From assembly GCF_964340395.1 (NCBI RefSeq), contig NC_135556.1, positions 27,177,685 through 27,241,684 of the forward strand: a stretch of DNA of 64,000 nt, in the 5' to 3' direction. A program made the position numbers and the translations under genes. Position 1 is the first letter of the stretch. Every line of letters begins with the position of its first letter. Below are positions 14,501 to 25,782 of the stretch, in pieces. This DNA comes from Glandiceps talaboti (taxonomy: Eukaryota; Hemichordata; Enteropneusta; Spengelidae). The notes under the pieces are model-generated. The model did no database searches, was not told the DNA's origin, and saw only the letters and a list, made by a program, of their open reading frames with translations.

Positions 14501-17500
14501 AGACAAACAAACATACACAACGAGGTACTTACCATATTCGTTATTCCAGTGAACTGAGAATCTAAGAGCATTAGTTTGGCACATTTTATGATGGTGTTCC
14601 CGTTTCAATTTATCTAAAACCTCTTTCTCCTCTCCAGTGTCCATGAAATTCGATGTACTTGCGGCTAAAGATTTAGCTTTACCCTTCCCCGAATAGTCAT
14701 TTGGTTTTCTGGTCGTAGTGGCAGCAGTTACCATTGTAGTAGTGGTTGTTATTTGTGGCATTGTTGTCAATACTTCGATAGATCTATGACACCATAGGCA
14801 GTCATTCTCTGGGCTGTACGACTGTATTCCTAAAATGACTTCACTTTCTGTGTAAGGTAGAAATTAAAATCAAAATTATCCCATGTTACAATTGAACACA
14901 CACAAATTTTAGGCAAATAAGCTTTTGTCTGAATTCTTGGAGTACTGTTCTGAATGCAGTCTTCCAAACTTTAAATGTTCACATGAGTTATCAAATTTTA
15001 AATAATGCGATCTGACTGCATGATTCCAAAAGATTGCGCGAAAATTGATGATCTGTTCATCCTTGATTCTATCAGCACAGAGATGGGCTTTTTTAATAAA
15101 CATACGGTTATATATAATAGTAATCACGTTTGTTAAACCTAAGACTACTCTAGGCCTACAGAGTAGTCTGACGTTGCATACGTACGGTGTGAACAATGGG
15201 TGTCCAAAGGTGTACGTGTTCTAACTAGCTATAAATCTACCTATTATAATTCTAAAGTAGAGTCCACTAACCCGTAGGCAAAAGCGTTGACATGAGTCCT
15301 GCTTTCTTAGCTGCCATCATCAACAACATTTTCAATCTCTGCCTGAGTTGTATCCCAATTGGGTCTGTGCCCTGAGTTTCTTCCCCGGTATCGTATGGAG
15401 TTTGGCGATGCATATGTCCGTTCAACTGTAAGACATATACTGGGTTGCTCTCGTTCTTGTCCAGTCTGTACAACCTTAATTCAAACACATCAGTTGTTTA
15501 AGCTCTAACACTCATGAGTGATTTGTTTCTTTTGGATAATCTCAAATAATATAGAGAGTATTCTAACACTTTAAAGTGTTGAGAGAGAATGTTGAGAAAT
15601 TGGTATTTAATTACTATGGTTTGTTAAGCTTACTGGAGCACACAATGTGAAATAGCATAGACCAAGTCAATAAATTATAAAAACCTATAAACGAGAAAAA
15701 AAGTTTATTATTGTTATAAGGAAATGATTTGTAAATTTAGTGTACGAATGACCCCTTTCGGAGTTTATCATACTACAGGGATGTTACAGTTTTAAAGGAA
15801 AACACAAACAATTGTATAATCTTACGAGTTGAGCAAATCTCGATCTTCTATCATCACATTCTCTTTGATCTTTTCAAAATCTCCAGTATTAATGGTGAGG
15901 GGTAATGGTTTGTCACCAAGCTTCTCTGACAACACAATCTACAATACCAATTAATAAGAAAGACGTGTTATAAGAAGCATACACAATTTTGCAAAGAAGT
16001 TCTTTGTGCTTGTGTTGAGCGTTCACAAAGAGTCTTGCTAACAAAATCAACAGTTGACATTCTGACTGACAGATTGTTATTTTTACGAATGTTTTTCAAA
16101 ATTGCTATTGCTTTACTCATAGCTCAATGAAAAAACCTTGAAAATGATATAAAGACTAACTTTTAGACTGAACCAATATCCCCACCCCCACAAATTTAGA
16201 TCCCATTATCTGATCAATCACCACTTAGAAGTCTGATACATCTTTTAATCACATCTATATTTATCATGGTAAAGGTTTGTTCTCTTAATCTTTCAGTAAC
16301 TTTTTCTCTGTGAAACACTAATACCTAAAATGCTTATCAAGCCCCGGTTGTGTAGTTTCACCCAATCACATACACCGTTATTGCTTTAAATGAATGGACT
16401 CACCAACAAGGACGGACCAATGGAGAGTTGTTGACATCTTTGAAGTTCATGAATACAGGTGTCCAAAGTGATAAGACTGTCATACATCTTCCTGGAGAGA
16501 CCTCCTTTTAAATCTATGGCTTGGAATTCGTAGCCTCTCTCCCGACAAAACGTTCGTAGTTTTGGATAAACTCTGCTTGCCAATGCATTTCTCTCTGCCT
16601 CGAGATCTACATGTAAATATTTGATACACATGTCAATCGTTTAAACTTATAACGGTGTAGTTTTAGTAGTTATGATGATCGCCTAGCAAAAGTGCTGAAA
16701 TTTGTAAATTTTGGGGGTCATAAAAACATAAAAGTTGAAAAGCAGAGCCTAGCTACAAGCGTTGTGACAAATGAAATACAATCTTAACTTGTATAATAAG
16801 TGAAGGGGTGATGAATGAAACGTAAAGGTCATATTTTTGAAAGTTATGGTGAAAATTCTTCTGATTATTTGTTACATCTTTTTTTAAATCAATGTGCCAT
16901 GGATAGGTGAACATTTCTTAAGAAGTGAAAACCCATGAGAATCGTAAAATTTTACAATGAGAGGAAACTACGAACCAATTGTAAGTATTAATTGCATGAC
17001 ACTATACCTTCAAATGTGGAGTTGATGTAAAGTCGAACCAGTTTGTGGGAGGGGGCATTGTAAGTATCCAGATGACCGTATACCAAACTTAGACGACCAT
17101 GTCTACGGGCAAAAGACACAAACAACAAAGGCATTCAATGTACAATTATAGTCTTGCAAAATATAAATGTGTAATAACACGTCAACAAAATTAAACTTTC
17201 TCTAAACTTTTCCCAAATTTCAGATAACTGAACATTGTATATTGAACACATACATACATACATACATACATACATACATACATACATACATACATACATA
17301 CATACATACATACATACATACATTCATAGGCATTTATTACTTGTATACATACATACATACATACACATCCATACATACATACATACATACATACACACAC
17401 ACACATACATACATACATACATACATACATACATACATACATACATACATACATACATACATACATACATACATACATACATTCATAGGCATTTATTACT

Positions 17501-19070
17501 TGTATACATACATACATACATACATACATACATACATACATACATACATACATACATACATACATACATACATACGAACGGGTCATCTTCCATAACAAAA
17601 AATACTAGAAAAACGTACGAAAATTACAGCCAGAGTGGCTCTACCCATACAAGATAATACAGAGTAAACATTAAATGGCCATTAAATAACATTAAATATG
17701 TAATACGACATTTATAAGTTATTAATTATGAGTAGTGATTGATTGGTCGATCAAACAGTCTTTGTCAACAAAACCTTGGAACGTGACAAAACATTCATAG
17801 AACGAACAGACATTAAGTTTTCCTGAAGTATTATCAGATAAACTTTGGACAAAGATATTTCGATCGTTGCGTTGTTGACTGACCTCAGCAATGTAATACC
17901 TAACTATACTGTATGCGTAGACACATAGCTTATAGGATGTCGGGCAGCCTGGACTACAATACACAGAGAACCAAATATTTGACTTTTTGCTGAAGATTTA
18001 AATAGTTCTATACTATTATACAGTATTTTCACAACCCAACCACGTTACAGATGTTGTAAATATGTATTTCATGATAAATCTTCCGACTATAAGCAAAAAA
18101 TACAACATACTGTATAGTTATTGCCAACATGTACTACGGTTATAATTTGAAACAACTTCAATCCCTTTGTCAACCGACTGTAATCCTACAGAATGAAGTA
18201 GGATTAGTACCCTTTGGCCAATTTCAGATTTCAAAGGCATTCTGGATCTAGTCGTGACACTGGCAACAATCGGTCATAAACATGAAAAACCTACGATAGT
18301 TTTGTAATAGATACCCTCCGAAGTATTATATCGACATGTATTCACGACAATGCATTATTGAAAGTCCAAACGTTCCAAATCTAAACAGTAAATTTAAGAA
18401 GCTTTGTATGAATGCCGACTATCGGTTGTCCCGGTACTAATAATTCAAACGATAGGACCACTAAATATTGACAGTATCGGAATTCCAGACTTAAACGAAA
18501 GGGTATCGGGGTAGTGTGTTTACATTTCTCCGGGGTAAAGCTATTGAATTGCCGCACTTGTCCAAGTCGAAAAACAAATCGATTTTCAGAATAACGACAA
18601 TGGTAATCAAATACTCGTATTGCTAACACTACCATTCAATTCTTAAGACATACATTATACTGAAAGCGATTTGATTGAATACGTTTATCAGTAGACTAAC
18701 ATTTTACGATGCACTTAGCTACTCTCTGTGTCTACACGTACTCCAATGCTTAATGGCCCTACATGTCAATTGGTTCACCTTAAATCTATCATTCAATTTT
18801 GAAACATTCTCGGGAGTTGGTGTCCAATACTATTGATCTCAAAGGTTACAAAATGCACAAGTTTTAGTCTGTCAGAGAAAGTGGCTCGTTGGTTTTCTTT
18901 CCACCAACCAACTTGAGTAGTAGACATGAACGGCGTAATAACATATTAGTACGCTGTTAGTTATGAAAGTTTTCTAACACTTTATGTTGAAATTTACTGC
19001 CCGTCTATCCTTACCTGGGTCTGGATAATTGTCTGTCGACATTCGTATAGTTGCTGGCCCCACATCCCAT
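2850..19070 (-). CDS. NWD2-like: NACHT and WD-repeat STAND protein, NWD1/NWD2-like (18 exons)
   Basis: Exons in coding order: 19070-19015, 17087-17008, 16606-16404, 15938-15826, 15474-15272, 14847-14533, 13745-13528, 13409-13155, 11393-11181, 10805-10475, 9998-9696, 9022-8767, 8214-8064, 7717-7543, 7135-5210, 4731-4535, 3483-3336, 2962-2850 (TAG stop). All junctions are GT-AG and all phases close, giving about 1751 residues; human NWD2 is 1742. Order of parts: an acylation-type start (MGCGAS); the segment INSTFEDLEAERNAL (residues about 41-55), matching the N-terminal domain of NWD and related STAND proteins; NACHT with Walker A GAPGSGKT (414-421) and Walker B LVIFFD (503-508); a winged-helix/helical region with ADYFLGVW, shared with NWD2; then degenerate WD40 repeats from about residue 935, with WD-type ends IRIWDV, LTIWNL, FEIWNV, IMVWNL and MILWDL. 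STAND NTPases oligomerise on sensing a signal, but the ligand here is unknown. NWD2 is the closer match by length and by the ADYFLGVW and GLSExELED motifs. A small exon between 4535 and 3483 could have been missed. Confidence 0.9.
3781..4260. mobile_element. inverted-repeat (MITE-like) element in intron 16 of the NACHT/WD gene
   Basis: The left end has tandem GGACAAATGCCCCC-type motifs (3781-3850). The right end (about 4180-4257) has the same motifs inverted, including CATTTGTCCTACGGGGGC. The interior of about 320 bp is AT-rich and non-coding. There is a run of about 17 G at 4198-4214. This layout is typical of a short non-autonomous DNA element. The target-site duplication is unclear. Confidence 0.65.
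4276..4380. repeat. A-rich low-complexity tract
   Basis: Runs of A broken by C and AAC, directly right of the inverted-repeat element and still inside intron 16. Confidence 0.85.
4799..4826. repeat. (CA)n microsatellite
   Basis: A short CA run in intron 15 of the NACHT/WD gene. On the minus strand it is a TG tract about 60 bases before the exon 16 acceptor. Confidence 0.9.
5210..7135 (-). CDS. NWD2-like: large WD40 exon 15 of the NACHT/WD gene
   Basis: This single exon of 1926 bases encodes about 641 residues of degenerate WD40 repeats. It opens in the middle of a repeat (SLDETINIWS) that was begun by exon 14 (GHSTTITTIDMTQDGKYIAT). Other blade ends are IRIWDV, LTIWNL, FEIWNV, IMVWNL and VLLWSL. 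A less conserved acidic stretch separates two groups of blades, which suggests two propellers. It ends at a GTTAGA donor. Open frames on the plus strand over this exon are antisense shadows. Confidence 0.9.
8349..8541. repeat. (AATG)n followed by (CTGT)n microsatellites
   Basis: About 18 AATG units to 8425, a 60-bp unique spacer, then about 14 CTGT units from 8484. Both lie in intron 12 of the NACHT/WD gene. The Ser-Val-Cys-Leu open frames over the CTGT run are repeat by-products. Confidence 0.93.
9546..9593. repeat. AAT/ATT palindromic microsatellite
   Basis: A short AAT run meets a longer ATT run, giving a self-complementary tract in intron 11 of the NACHT/WD gene. Confidence 0.9.
11181..13409 (-). 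CDS. NWD2-like: NACHT core exons 8 and 9 of the NACHT/WD gene
   Basis: Exon 8 (13409-13155) encodes the P-loop GAPGSGKTS and the following helix and strand (VLVIRYIGTSPHSNALRRLL), closely like the NWD2 stretch that ends in a VRFLGTTDMSSDLRTLL pattern. Exon 9 (11393-11181) encodes Walker B LVIFFDS and a sensor-type strand (VKIIVTTT). Both exons begin and end in phase 0. Both motifs are intact, so ATP binding is expected. The intron between them carries the 58-bp satellite. Confidence 0.88.
12008..12790. repeat. 58-bp minisatellite, about 13 copies
   Basis: The unit contains GATAGCGGACAGTGTGATAC and CTCTATCACAGTCT. The spacing between GCGGACAG occurrences is 58 bases. Variant blocks (a GATGGAGGAC form) recur in order, suggesting block duplication. 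It lies in intron 8 of the NACHT/WD gene, between the two NACHT core exons. Confidence 0.92.
13825..14050. repeat. 23-bp minisatellite, about 10 copies
   Basis: The unit is close to CAGCTCATACCACTGTAGAA plus three or four variable bases, in intron 6 of the NACHT/WD gene. Confidence 0.9.
17248..17575. repeat. (CATA)n array with duplicated spacer
   Basis: A long ACAT tetranucleotide array interrupted twice (about 17322 and 17481) by the same 26-bp spacer containing CATAGGCATTTATTACTTGT. The array has therefore been duplicated as a block of about 160 bp. It lies in intron 1 of the NACHT/WD gene. The open frames across it are artefacts. Confidence 0.95.
19015..19070 (-). CDS. NWD2-like: first coding exon of the NACHT/WD gene with N-acylation motif
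   Basis: The ATG at 19070 sits in a strong context (A at -3, G at +4). The exon encodes 18 residues beginning MGCGAS and ends with two bases of a serine codon at a GTAAGG donor. The next exon (17087) starts with the one base needed to finish that codon, then reads straight into the conserved N-terminal domain. Gly2 with Ser6 fits the N-myristoyltransferase pattern, and Cys3 is the usual partner site for palmitoylation. The 1927-bp first intron holds a long (CATA)n array. Confidence 0.7.
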
Positions 19071-20042
19071 CTTATCAGTTTCTCGCTGTGTTACGGACGG
19101 TGCTCGCTGTGTCGTAGCACCCTTCGGACGCTGTATTTGCCTTTTGTTTCGTGCTCGGCACGTCGACTTAGGTCTTGCCTGTCCATCTTGCATACTCTCT
19201 TTGCGAGCATGTTTGACTGTCTCGTTGCACCATTTGACCTTACATACCTTGACGATAATTTGCATAATAAAGCAATACGTGAAAGGTGGGAGGTCAAATT
19301 TCACAAACCGTTTAATCAGTGCAATTGTGATATTTTCAAGAGACCATTGCATGTACCCCGTTGTACTACTGAACAATGACAACAACAGAAAGTGCAATTA
19401 CTCCACTTTACCCTGTATGGTTGCTATGGATAAGTTAGTGTAGTCGATGTTAGCGACTGTCGAAAAGAAATAAAGTTATGTTGTGTCACAAGCGAGGAAC
19501 ACACATACTCTTTCTCTCAGCACCTCCCCTTATACCTCCATGGTATAAACATGCATCTATCATAATAGATCCATGGTATAAATAACCTAATGAGACTGAC
19601 CCTAACACAATGAGTAGCCAAAAAGCTGCCGTGCAATTTGTGACGTATAAATTACACACCTTTTCACCCGTGTAAATGTATCATATCAACCGACAACTTA
19701 TCGAACTGCAGGATAAAAGGTTTAAATTTGACCCTTAACCTCAGCTTTAAAAACTTGCTCATTTGAAAGTCCCTTTGTTGGTTGACTCAATATCTGACAG
19801 AATGTACTGTATAAACCAGTCACAGGCTGACCCAGAAATAGATCCTTCTAAGAGCAACAGATACATTTAAGGGAGCAGGTACTGGAGGGGGCAGTGAAGA
19901 AGGTAATTACTAGGAGAAAGTAAATGCATACATTCCTAATATGCAGACTTTCTAATGTATATAAAAAATATATATTAGGGTTTAATGAGGACAAGAGCCA
20001 GTTAATAAGTACCAGAGGGTACATTTGCGTGCGCGTGCGTAG

Positions 20043-20044
<2 letters not shown>

Positions 20045-20132
<88 letters not shown>

Positions 20133-20146
20133 GTCTGTCTGTCTGT
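20045..20146. repeat. (CTGT)n microsatellite
   Basis: About 25 CTGT units with two CTAT variants, in the intergenic region upstream of the first FBG gene. Confidence 0.95.
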
Positions 20147-20498
20147 GACATACACTTCTGACCCAAACATTTTGAGGGGACAAAGCCCCTTTCTTTAATT
20201 AATCAACAGTACTATCAAATAAGTATTTAGTTGTTTAACAGTACTGGTGACTTATTGAAGGGGGGGGGGCTGTCAGTCCCCTCGAAATATTTGGTTTAGA
20301 AAAACATCGTCTTTGTGACAATAATGGAGAAAAGTTTTAATCCAGACCATATCGGGATAATATGGCAACTTCTGACTATTTCATCTTTGTTGAAAGATAT
20401 ATACGTACTTCAGTGTGATGAAGTCAGCAACAAAATGAGTGAAATTTAAACGGAAGCAACTGTTGTGTCCAATGACAGTCGCCATAACAACGCACAAC

Positions 20499-20504
20499 TA
20501 TAAA
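20499..20504 (+). promoter_or_regulatory. candidate TATA box of the PAN-CCP-FBG gene
   Basis: A TATAAA sits 159 bases upstream of the ATG at 20663, which would give a 5' UTR of about 130 bases. The motif is common by chance in AT-rich DNA. Confidence 0.3.
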
Positions 20505-20662
20505 CAACGCCCCCAACGTTGCTGAACGAATCATATCTGTGATTATCATAATCTAAAGAGCAAATAGCCTAGAATTAGCATTACTTTGAAGTTGTCAATC
20601 ATCGTATATGTGACTACTACACACGTACACTCAAACACAAATTTCTAACTTGCTGCTCCACA

Positions 20663-21244
20663 ATGAACATCTTTGTGATTGTATTCATACTGGTTGGAAT
20701 TCTTTTACAGGAAGGTAGGTCCACTCATTATATTATCCAGTTTATGTAAATATTTGTTTCTTCGTCTATAAACTGTATTTGCATGTCAAAGAGAAAGTAA
20801 AATACAGAGCTTCAAGACACCATATTGAACAAGAAGGTAAAATTACCCCTAGAATATTTCAGTTGTTTTCCTTTGTTTTAGCATAATCATTCTGTCTTTC
20901 ACCTCACCTATTCTAGTTTCTATTTTTATTGAGATTTGTGGCAAACATTCAGCAAGTCGAACATTATAGACAATATCGCCTTCATATATATAATTACGAG
21001 CGCTACTCGGACTATCAGGACTCGTCAACGAAATCCTCTCTCTACCATTCAATGGTATTGCTAGCGCTAGTAATCTACATTGTCAGTAGTGTTATTGAGT
21101 GTATATACCAAAGGCCTACAACAGTGTTTTACATGTTTTTATGTTTTATACAAGCAAAAAATGACAATAAACTTTGACTTTCACACCTTCTACATCTTGT
21201 CTAGGATATTTGAACCCAACGAAGAGTACATACACATCCTTCCT

Positions 21245-21302
<58 letters not shown>

Positions 21303-21431
21303 CGTCCGTCCGTCCGTCCGTCCGACCGTCCGTCCGTCCGCCCGTCCCTCCGTCCGCCCACCCGCCCGTCCGTCCGTCCGTCCGTCTGTCTGCCTGCCTG
21401 CCTGTCTGTCCGTCCGTCCGTCCGTCCGTCC

Positions 21432-21500
<69 letters not shown>

Positions 21501-22711
21501 AAATCAACGAATGTATCACGTGTGTCTCGATTTGTTCTGAATGGTCTGTAATATTGATCAAACAATTTTCTTTCGAAAGAAGCAATACCATGGTCAGGAG
21601 ACGACAGAGATCTATGCCACAAGTCAATGTACCTATCCTCAAAGGGAACCGATTTAGCGCTGAATGATCACGTTCTTATAACCTTGAAGACCCACACTCA
21701 GATAAGATGCGCCTTTGAATGTCAAAAGATCCCCGGATGTCTATCAATCAACTACAATACAGAAAAGAAGATATGTGAAATAAATAACGCAACCAGTACT
21801 TCATTTCCAAGTGATGTGTCACCGTCGGAGAATTCACAACTTTTCGAAGTTGAAATCCGGCAACAAGAGGTAAAGATATCCAAAGTTATGTATATTTGCT
21901 CAGTTTCTCCAGCCTGGGGGGGGGGGGGCGGTGGATTCTTAAATCGGGCCGACAAAAAGTCACTGACCCCCCCCCCCCCCATCTGTAAAACCCAAAACAG
22001 GCTGACCCCCCCTATCACTTAATTCTAAAACATGATGACCCCCCCCCCCATATATGATATTCGCATGAGTGACAGGTATTTTTTGACAATGACCCCCCTA
22101 TCCACAATTTTCAAAACAGCATGACCCCCCCCTACTGCCAATTTCAAAAACAGGGTGACCCCCCTACCAATCCACCGCCCCCCCCCCAGGCCGAAGAATC
22201 TGACCGGTCCCTAAAGTATACTGTGTGATATAAATAAAAGTTGTTTATTACTCTTTAGAACGGTCACCCGGCTTGCTTCATTAATACCTGCAATGACAGA
22301 GAAGTATGTCAGCCTACTTGTAAATCAAGTAGAGATTACAGGTGCATTCAGATATATGGTAAGTATTAAGTTTACATTGATCGTATCGTATCGTATCGTA
22401 TCGTATCGTATCGTATCGCATCGCATCGCATCGCATCGCATCGTATCGTATCGTATCGTATCGTATCGATTTTTTTCGAAGTAAAAATGGTATCCAGACG
22501 AATACAATAAACCGGATAGTTTGCAACGCAAAACTCATTGACGTACACTTTCATAAATTTGGTACAGGCACTTAATATTCTGCGCTTACATGCTCAGGAG
22601 TCATTTATAGATATTCACCATTCAAGACTAATACGACACTTATATACCATTCATTTTATATTATGTAGATATACATGTGCACATCTTAGTAGAAGAGGGC
22701 AGGCAGGCAGG

Positions 22712-22753
<42 letters not shown>

Positions 22754-22807
22754 CAGACACACAGACACAAATAAATAAACACAAAACACAAACACACAGA
22801 CACACAT

Positions 22808-22879
<72 letters not shown>

Positions 22880-24219
22880 ATAGATAGAGTGATAGAGTGA
22901 TAGAGTGATAGAGTGATAGAGTGATAGCGTGATAGATAGAGCGATCGAATAACATGCATATTGCTATAACTTCTTACAGCAAACTGCACTGACCCTGGAA
23001 CACCAGCGAATGGTGACCAAACTGGAGAATACGTTCAGAACGCCACGGTACAATTTAGTTGTAACATTGGTTACACTATGGAAGGTTTCAACAGAAGTGT
23101 TTGTAACAATGGTAGCTGGAACAACCCTGCACCAACGTGTAAAAGTAAGAACACAATTTTATAACACACTTATCACATAACGACATACCTTTACTGTCAT
23201 CATGTTGGTCTTTTCTTTTCTTCAGTTCTGGCCAATAGTTTTCTTCATTCAGCCGAAAATACTCGTGACATAAAGGGCCCTCTCACTACGAGTCGAAGAC
23301 AGTGTGTACCCTTTTAACTGTTCAGACGAGTAGGATATGTAATGTGTGTTTTAATACACAGGATAAAATTTCAAAGTTTCGTGTAAGATGTAAATTTTGT
23401 TGTATGCGGTTGACGCTTTGTGAAAAGGAGAGTGAGTAACACGTACATTATATTATGTATGAAAACAATGTCGGGTTCAAATTCTAAGATGCGTACAAAC
23501 TGACAGAAAAGTGAGTTCTATATTTGTATATACCTGTAGGTTTTGAAGATTGTAATGCGATACGAGAATATGGCATGATCACAAGCGGGATGTATTACAT
23601 CAAACCGTATGGGTTGACGTACCCCGTAGAGGTCTATTGCGACATGGACACTGATGGCGGTGGATGGACCGTTATACAAAAACGCTTTGATGGTTCTGTT
23701 GACTTCTATCTCTACTGGGACGATTATAAAAATGGCTTTGGTAATATCAGTGGGGAGTATTGGTTTGGAAATGACAATATCCACTATTTAACAACTCAGA
23801 AGTTGTATACCCTTCGACTTGATATGGAGGATTTTGATGGCAATGTTATATGGGCAAAGTATGGAAATTTTTCAATTGGTGATGAAAACTCGAAATACAA
23901 GCTTTCAAATGTATGGGAAATCGATGGCAACGAAGTAGATCAGTTGTCGTATCACTCTGGAAGACCTTTCTGTACCAGAGATAGCGATAATGAAAACAAC
24001 GTCGATTTACACTGTGCGCGATCCAAACGTAGTGCATGGTGGTATAGGTATAATACGTTCTTTGATGGCCCAACACAATATAGTATACTGTGTTATTACA
24101 CGGATTTAAACAGAAAATATGATATTGAGTGTGTAGATAATGGAATGTTTTATGGTGTAGGGCTATATAATGTTAAACATTGCCTACGTAAGGCTGAAAT
24201 GAAAGTTAGACCAATGTAG
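20663..24219 (+). CDS. secreted PAN/EGF-like/sushi/fibrinogen-domain protein (5 exons)
   Basis: Exons: 20663-20714, 21580-21869, 22259-22358, 22980-23144, 23540-24219 (TAG). All junctions are GT-AG and the phases close, giving about 428 residues. Residues 1-17 (MNIFVIVFILVGILLQE) are a signal peptide. Residues 18-114 form a PAN/apple-like domain with CAFECQKIPGCLSINYN. Residues 115-147 are a five-cysteine EGF-like module. Residues 148-202 are a sushi/CCP domain (NCTDPGTPANG...FSCNIGY...PAPTCK). Residues 203-428 are a fibrinogen C-terminal domain with CDMDTDGGGWTVIQKRFDGS and a calcium-loop DSDNENN. Proteins of this build act as secreted lectins in innate recognition (ficolins, tachylectin-5, FREPs); binding of acetylated sugars here is inference. 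A paralogous CCP-FBG pair is at 38561-39934. An AATAAA follows at 24587. The start has A at -3. Confidence 0.88.
21243..21500. repeat. (CTGT)n-(CCGT)n-(CTGT)n-(CT)n compound microsatellite
   Basis: A C-to-T variant block (CCGT) is nested inside a CTGT array, followed by CT dinucleotides. It lies in intron 1 of the PAN-CCP-FBG gene, close to the exon 2 acceptor. The long open frames on both strands are repeat artefacts. Confidence 0.95.
21917..22195. repeat. C-run-rich imperfect repeats
   Basis: A run of G at 21917-21928 is followed by six or so imperfect copies of a unit carrying ATGACCCCCCC and TTTCAAAACAG. It fills most of the short intron 2 of the PAN-CCP-FBG gene. Confidence 0.75.
22379..22468. 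repeat. (TCGTA)n/(TCGCA)n pentanucleotide array
   Basis: TCGTA units with a central block of TCGCA variants, starting about 20 bases after the exon 3 donor of the PAN-CCP-FBG gene (intron 3). Confidence 0.95.
22696..22940. repeat. (CAGA)n, (GATA)n and (GATAGAGT)n arrays
   Basis: Three successive simple repeats end about 40 bases before the CCP exon acceptor at 22980. All lie in intron 3 of the PAN-CCP-FBG gene. Confidence 0.95.
23540..24219 (+). CDS. fibrinogen C-terminal domain exon of the first FBG gene
   Basis: The whole FBG domain is in one exon entered in phase 1. The conserved features are intact: GGGWTVIQ, an EYWFGND turn, a calcium-binding DSDNENN and the AWWYRY core. Besides the four usual FBG cysteines there are three more, at RPFC, IEC and KHC. 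The usual NCA is HCA here. It ends MKVRPM, the normal FBG terminus. Confidence 0.92.
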
Positions 24220-24586
24220 CAAGCAAATATGTTGGGATGCCGATTTACAATCATATTTCGTAGGCTATATATAATACAGTACTTTGAGCTTTTGAAAAAA
24301 ATACTACCGTCACGTGGACTTAAGGTATGGGACAGTATATATTACAAGCCAATACATGGTTTTAGCCGATTCATATATACAGATAATTTCAGAGCGGCCC
24401 AACAGAACAGTTGTTCGATGAATAAAAATGTTCATTTTCATTTCATTGACTAATCTCAAGAGGATATTATAACGAATTTTTTACGACTAATATTGAAAAC
24501 TAACATCCGTAGGTAATCTTTGAAAGTACTATTATATAACTTCATAAGGGAGACGTAATTACATGTACTTAAGCTTATTCGAAATC

Positions 24587-24592
24587 AATAAA
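24587..24592 (+). terminator. candidate polyadenylation signal of the first FBG gene
   Basis: An AATAAA about 370 bases past the stop at 24219. Another candidate is at about 24420. Confidence 0.45.
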
Positions 24593-25706
24593 GTACGCTA
24601 CACTACAAATCCACAATGTGTGAAAACTAAAAACGGATTTGAATGTTTATAGGAAATTAAATTCGAAATATTGGTTTATGACTGTAATTATAAAAGGGTG
24701 ATTTTATATTGAGAGTTTCATATATGGATACCCTTTCAGCGGAATATTTAAGAGTAAGACATGTACGTAGACACTGACAGAAACACAGCAACCAGCTGAG
24801 GCTATCGTAAAGAAACAAATGTGTCAGTTCTTCTGTATTCCTGTTCTTGTCCTTTGAGAAAGGGCATATTTGAACAAATACAATTCTAAGGATTTGGCTA
24901 GTCATAGTAAACAGTGATATACCTTTACACGTGAAACACAATAAAACAAGACAAATAATGAAATCCTTTCCTTTCATTCTCTCGAGATGCTGTTTTTTTT
25001 TTAATTTCAAAACTCTACTATCGACACAGAGGAGGTGAAAGAGAAATAACTACCATCCAATTATTTCATTCTCTAAAGGTGCTTTCTTCAGAATCTACTA
25101 TCGACACAGTTATAGAAAAGTTAATTGAATATTGAAATCGCAGAGTTCTGCAAGTAAATTAAACCAATTCTGATGGTAATTTTATTATGCTAACGTCAAT
25201 CCACATCAACATACAACATGTGAGTGCAATATTATCAACAGAATAAGAATTATTATCTTGACTGAAGTTCAGTGTCGAAAAAACACATTGATTCTGTTTA
25301 GGTTTGTGTTGGAAACAATTTTTGATAGCGGTAGAATTGGAACTTGGTAATTGTATAAATGGTACAAATAATTTCAAAAATAAAAAAAATCATGAACCTA
25401 TGAACATGTAAAAAATATTTTATGCCGGAGCCAAAAGGAACAAAATCTGTAGTTATCTATATACTGCTGAAATAACTAAATCATAGTCTGATAAAATAGT
25501 AACACAAACAATTGAAACTATAGCATTTCTTTGTTAAAATATATTAGCTTGATTTAAAGCAAATATATACAAATATGTATGAAGTTATAACCGTTTTCCC
25601 TCCTAAAAATGTCACAAATTTACGACTCTCCTTCGTGTATGCCCGCAAAGTCTATTTCCAGTCTATTTTCATCATGTTATTTTCCTTGATCCAAGTATAT
25701 ATATTG

Positions 25707-25707
<1 letters not shown>

Positions 25708-25778
<71 letters not shown>
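25708..25778. repeat. (GA)n microsatellite
   Basis: About 35 perfect GA units in the intergenic region between the FBG genes. Confidence 0.96.

Positions 25779-25782
<4 letters not shown>

Larger units (their letters stand above)
19071..20662. promoter_or_regulatory. shared upstream region between two divergent genes
   Basis: This 1.6-kb stretch lies between the start codons of the minus-strand NACHT/WD gene and the plus-strand PAN-CCP-FBG gene, so it must hold both promoters. The 200 bp next to the NACHT start are relatively CG-rich. A (CTGT)n tract occupies about 20045-20146 and a G-run about 20259-20269. I see no exon that fits either gene here, although non-coding 5' exons cannot be excluded. 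Short open frames near 19030-19440 on both strands have no support. Confidence 0.55.

Noticed and set aside
17191-17657. Tyr-Ile-His-Thr and Tyr-Val-Cys-Met repeat frames
   Set aside because: They translate the (CATA)n array in an intron.
19011-19443. Overlapping open frames of 116-130 residues on both strands upstream of the NACHT/WD start
   Set aside because: Only the 56-base MGCGAS exon inside this stretch fits splice phases. The rest has no domain or splice support.
21080-21667. Open frames of 125-195 residues on both strands rich in Ser-Val-Cys-Leu or Thr-Asp-Arg-Gln
   Set aside because: They translate a (CTGT)n/(CCGT)n array. The same holds for frames at 27769-28258, 29045-29302 and 19924-20148.
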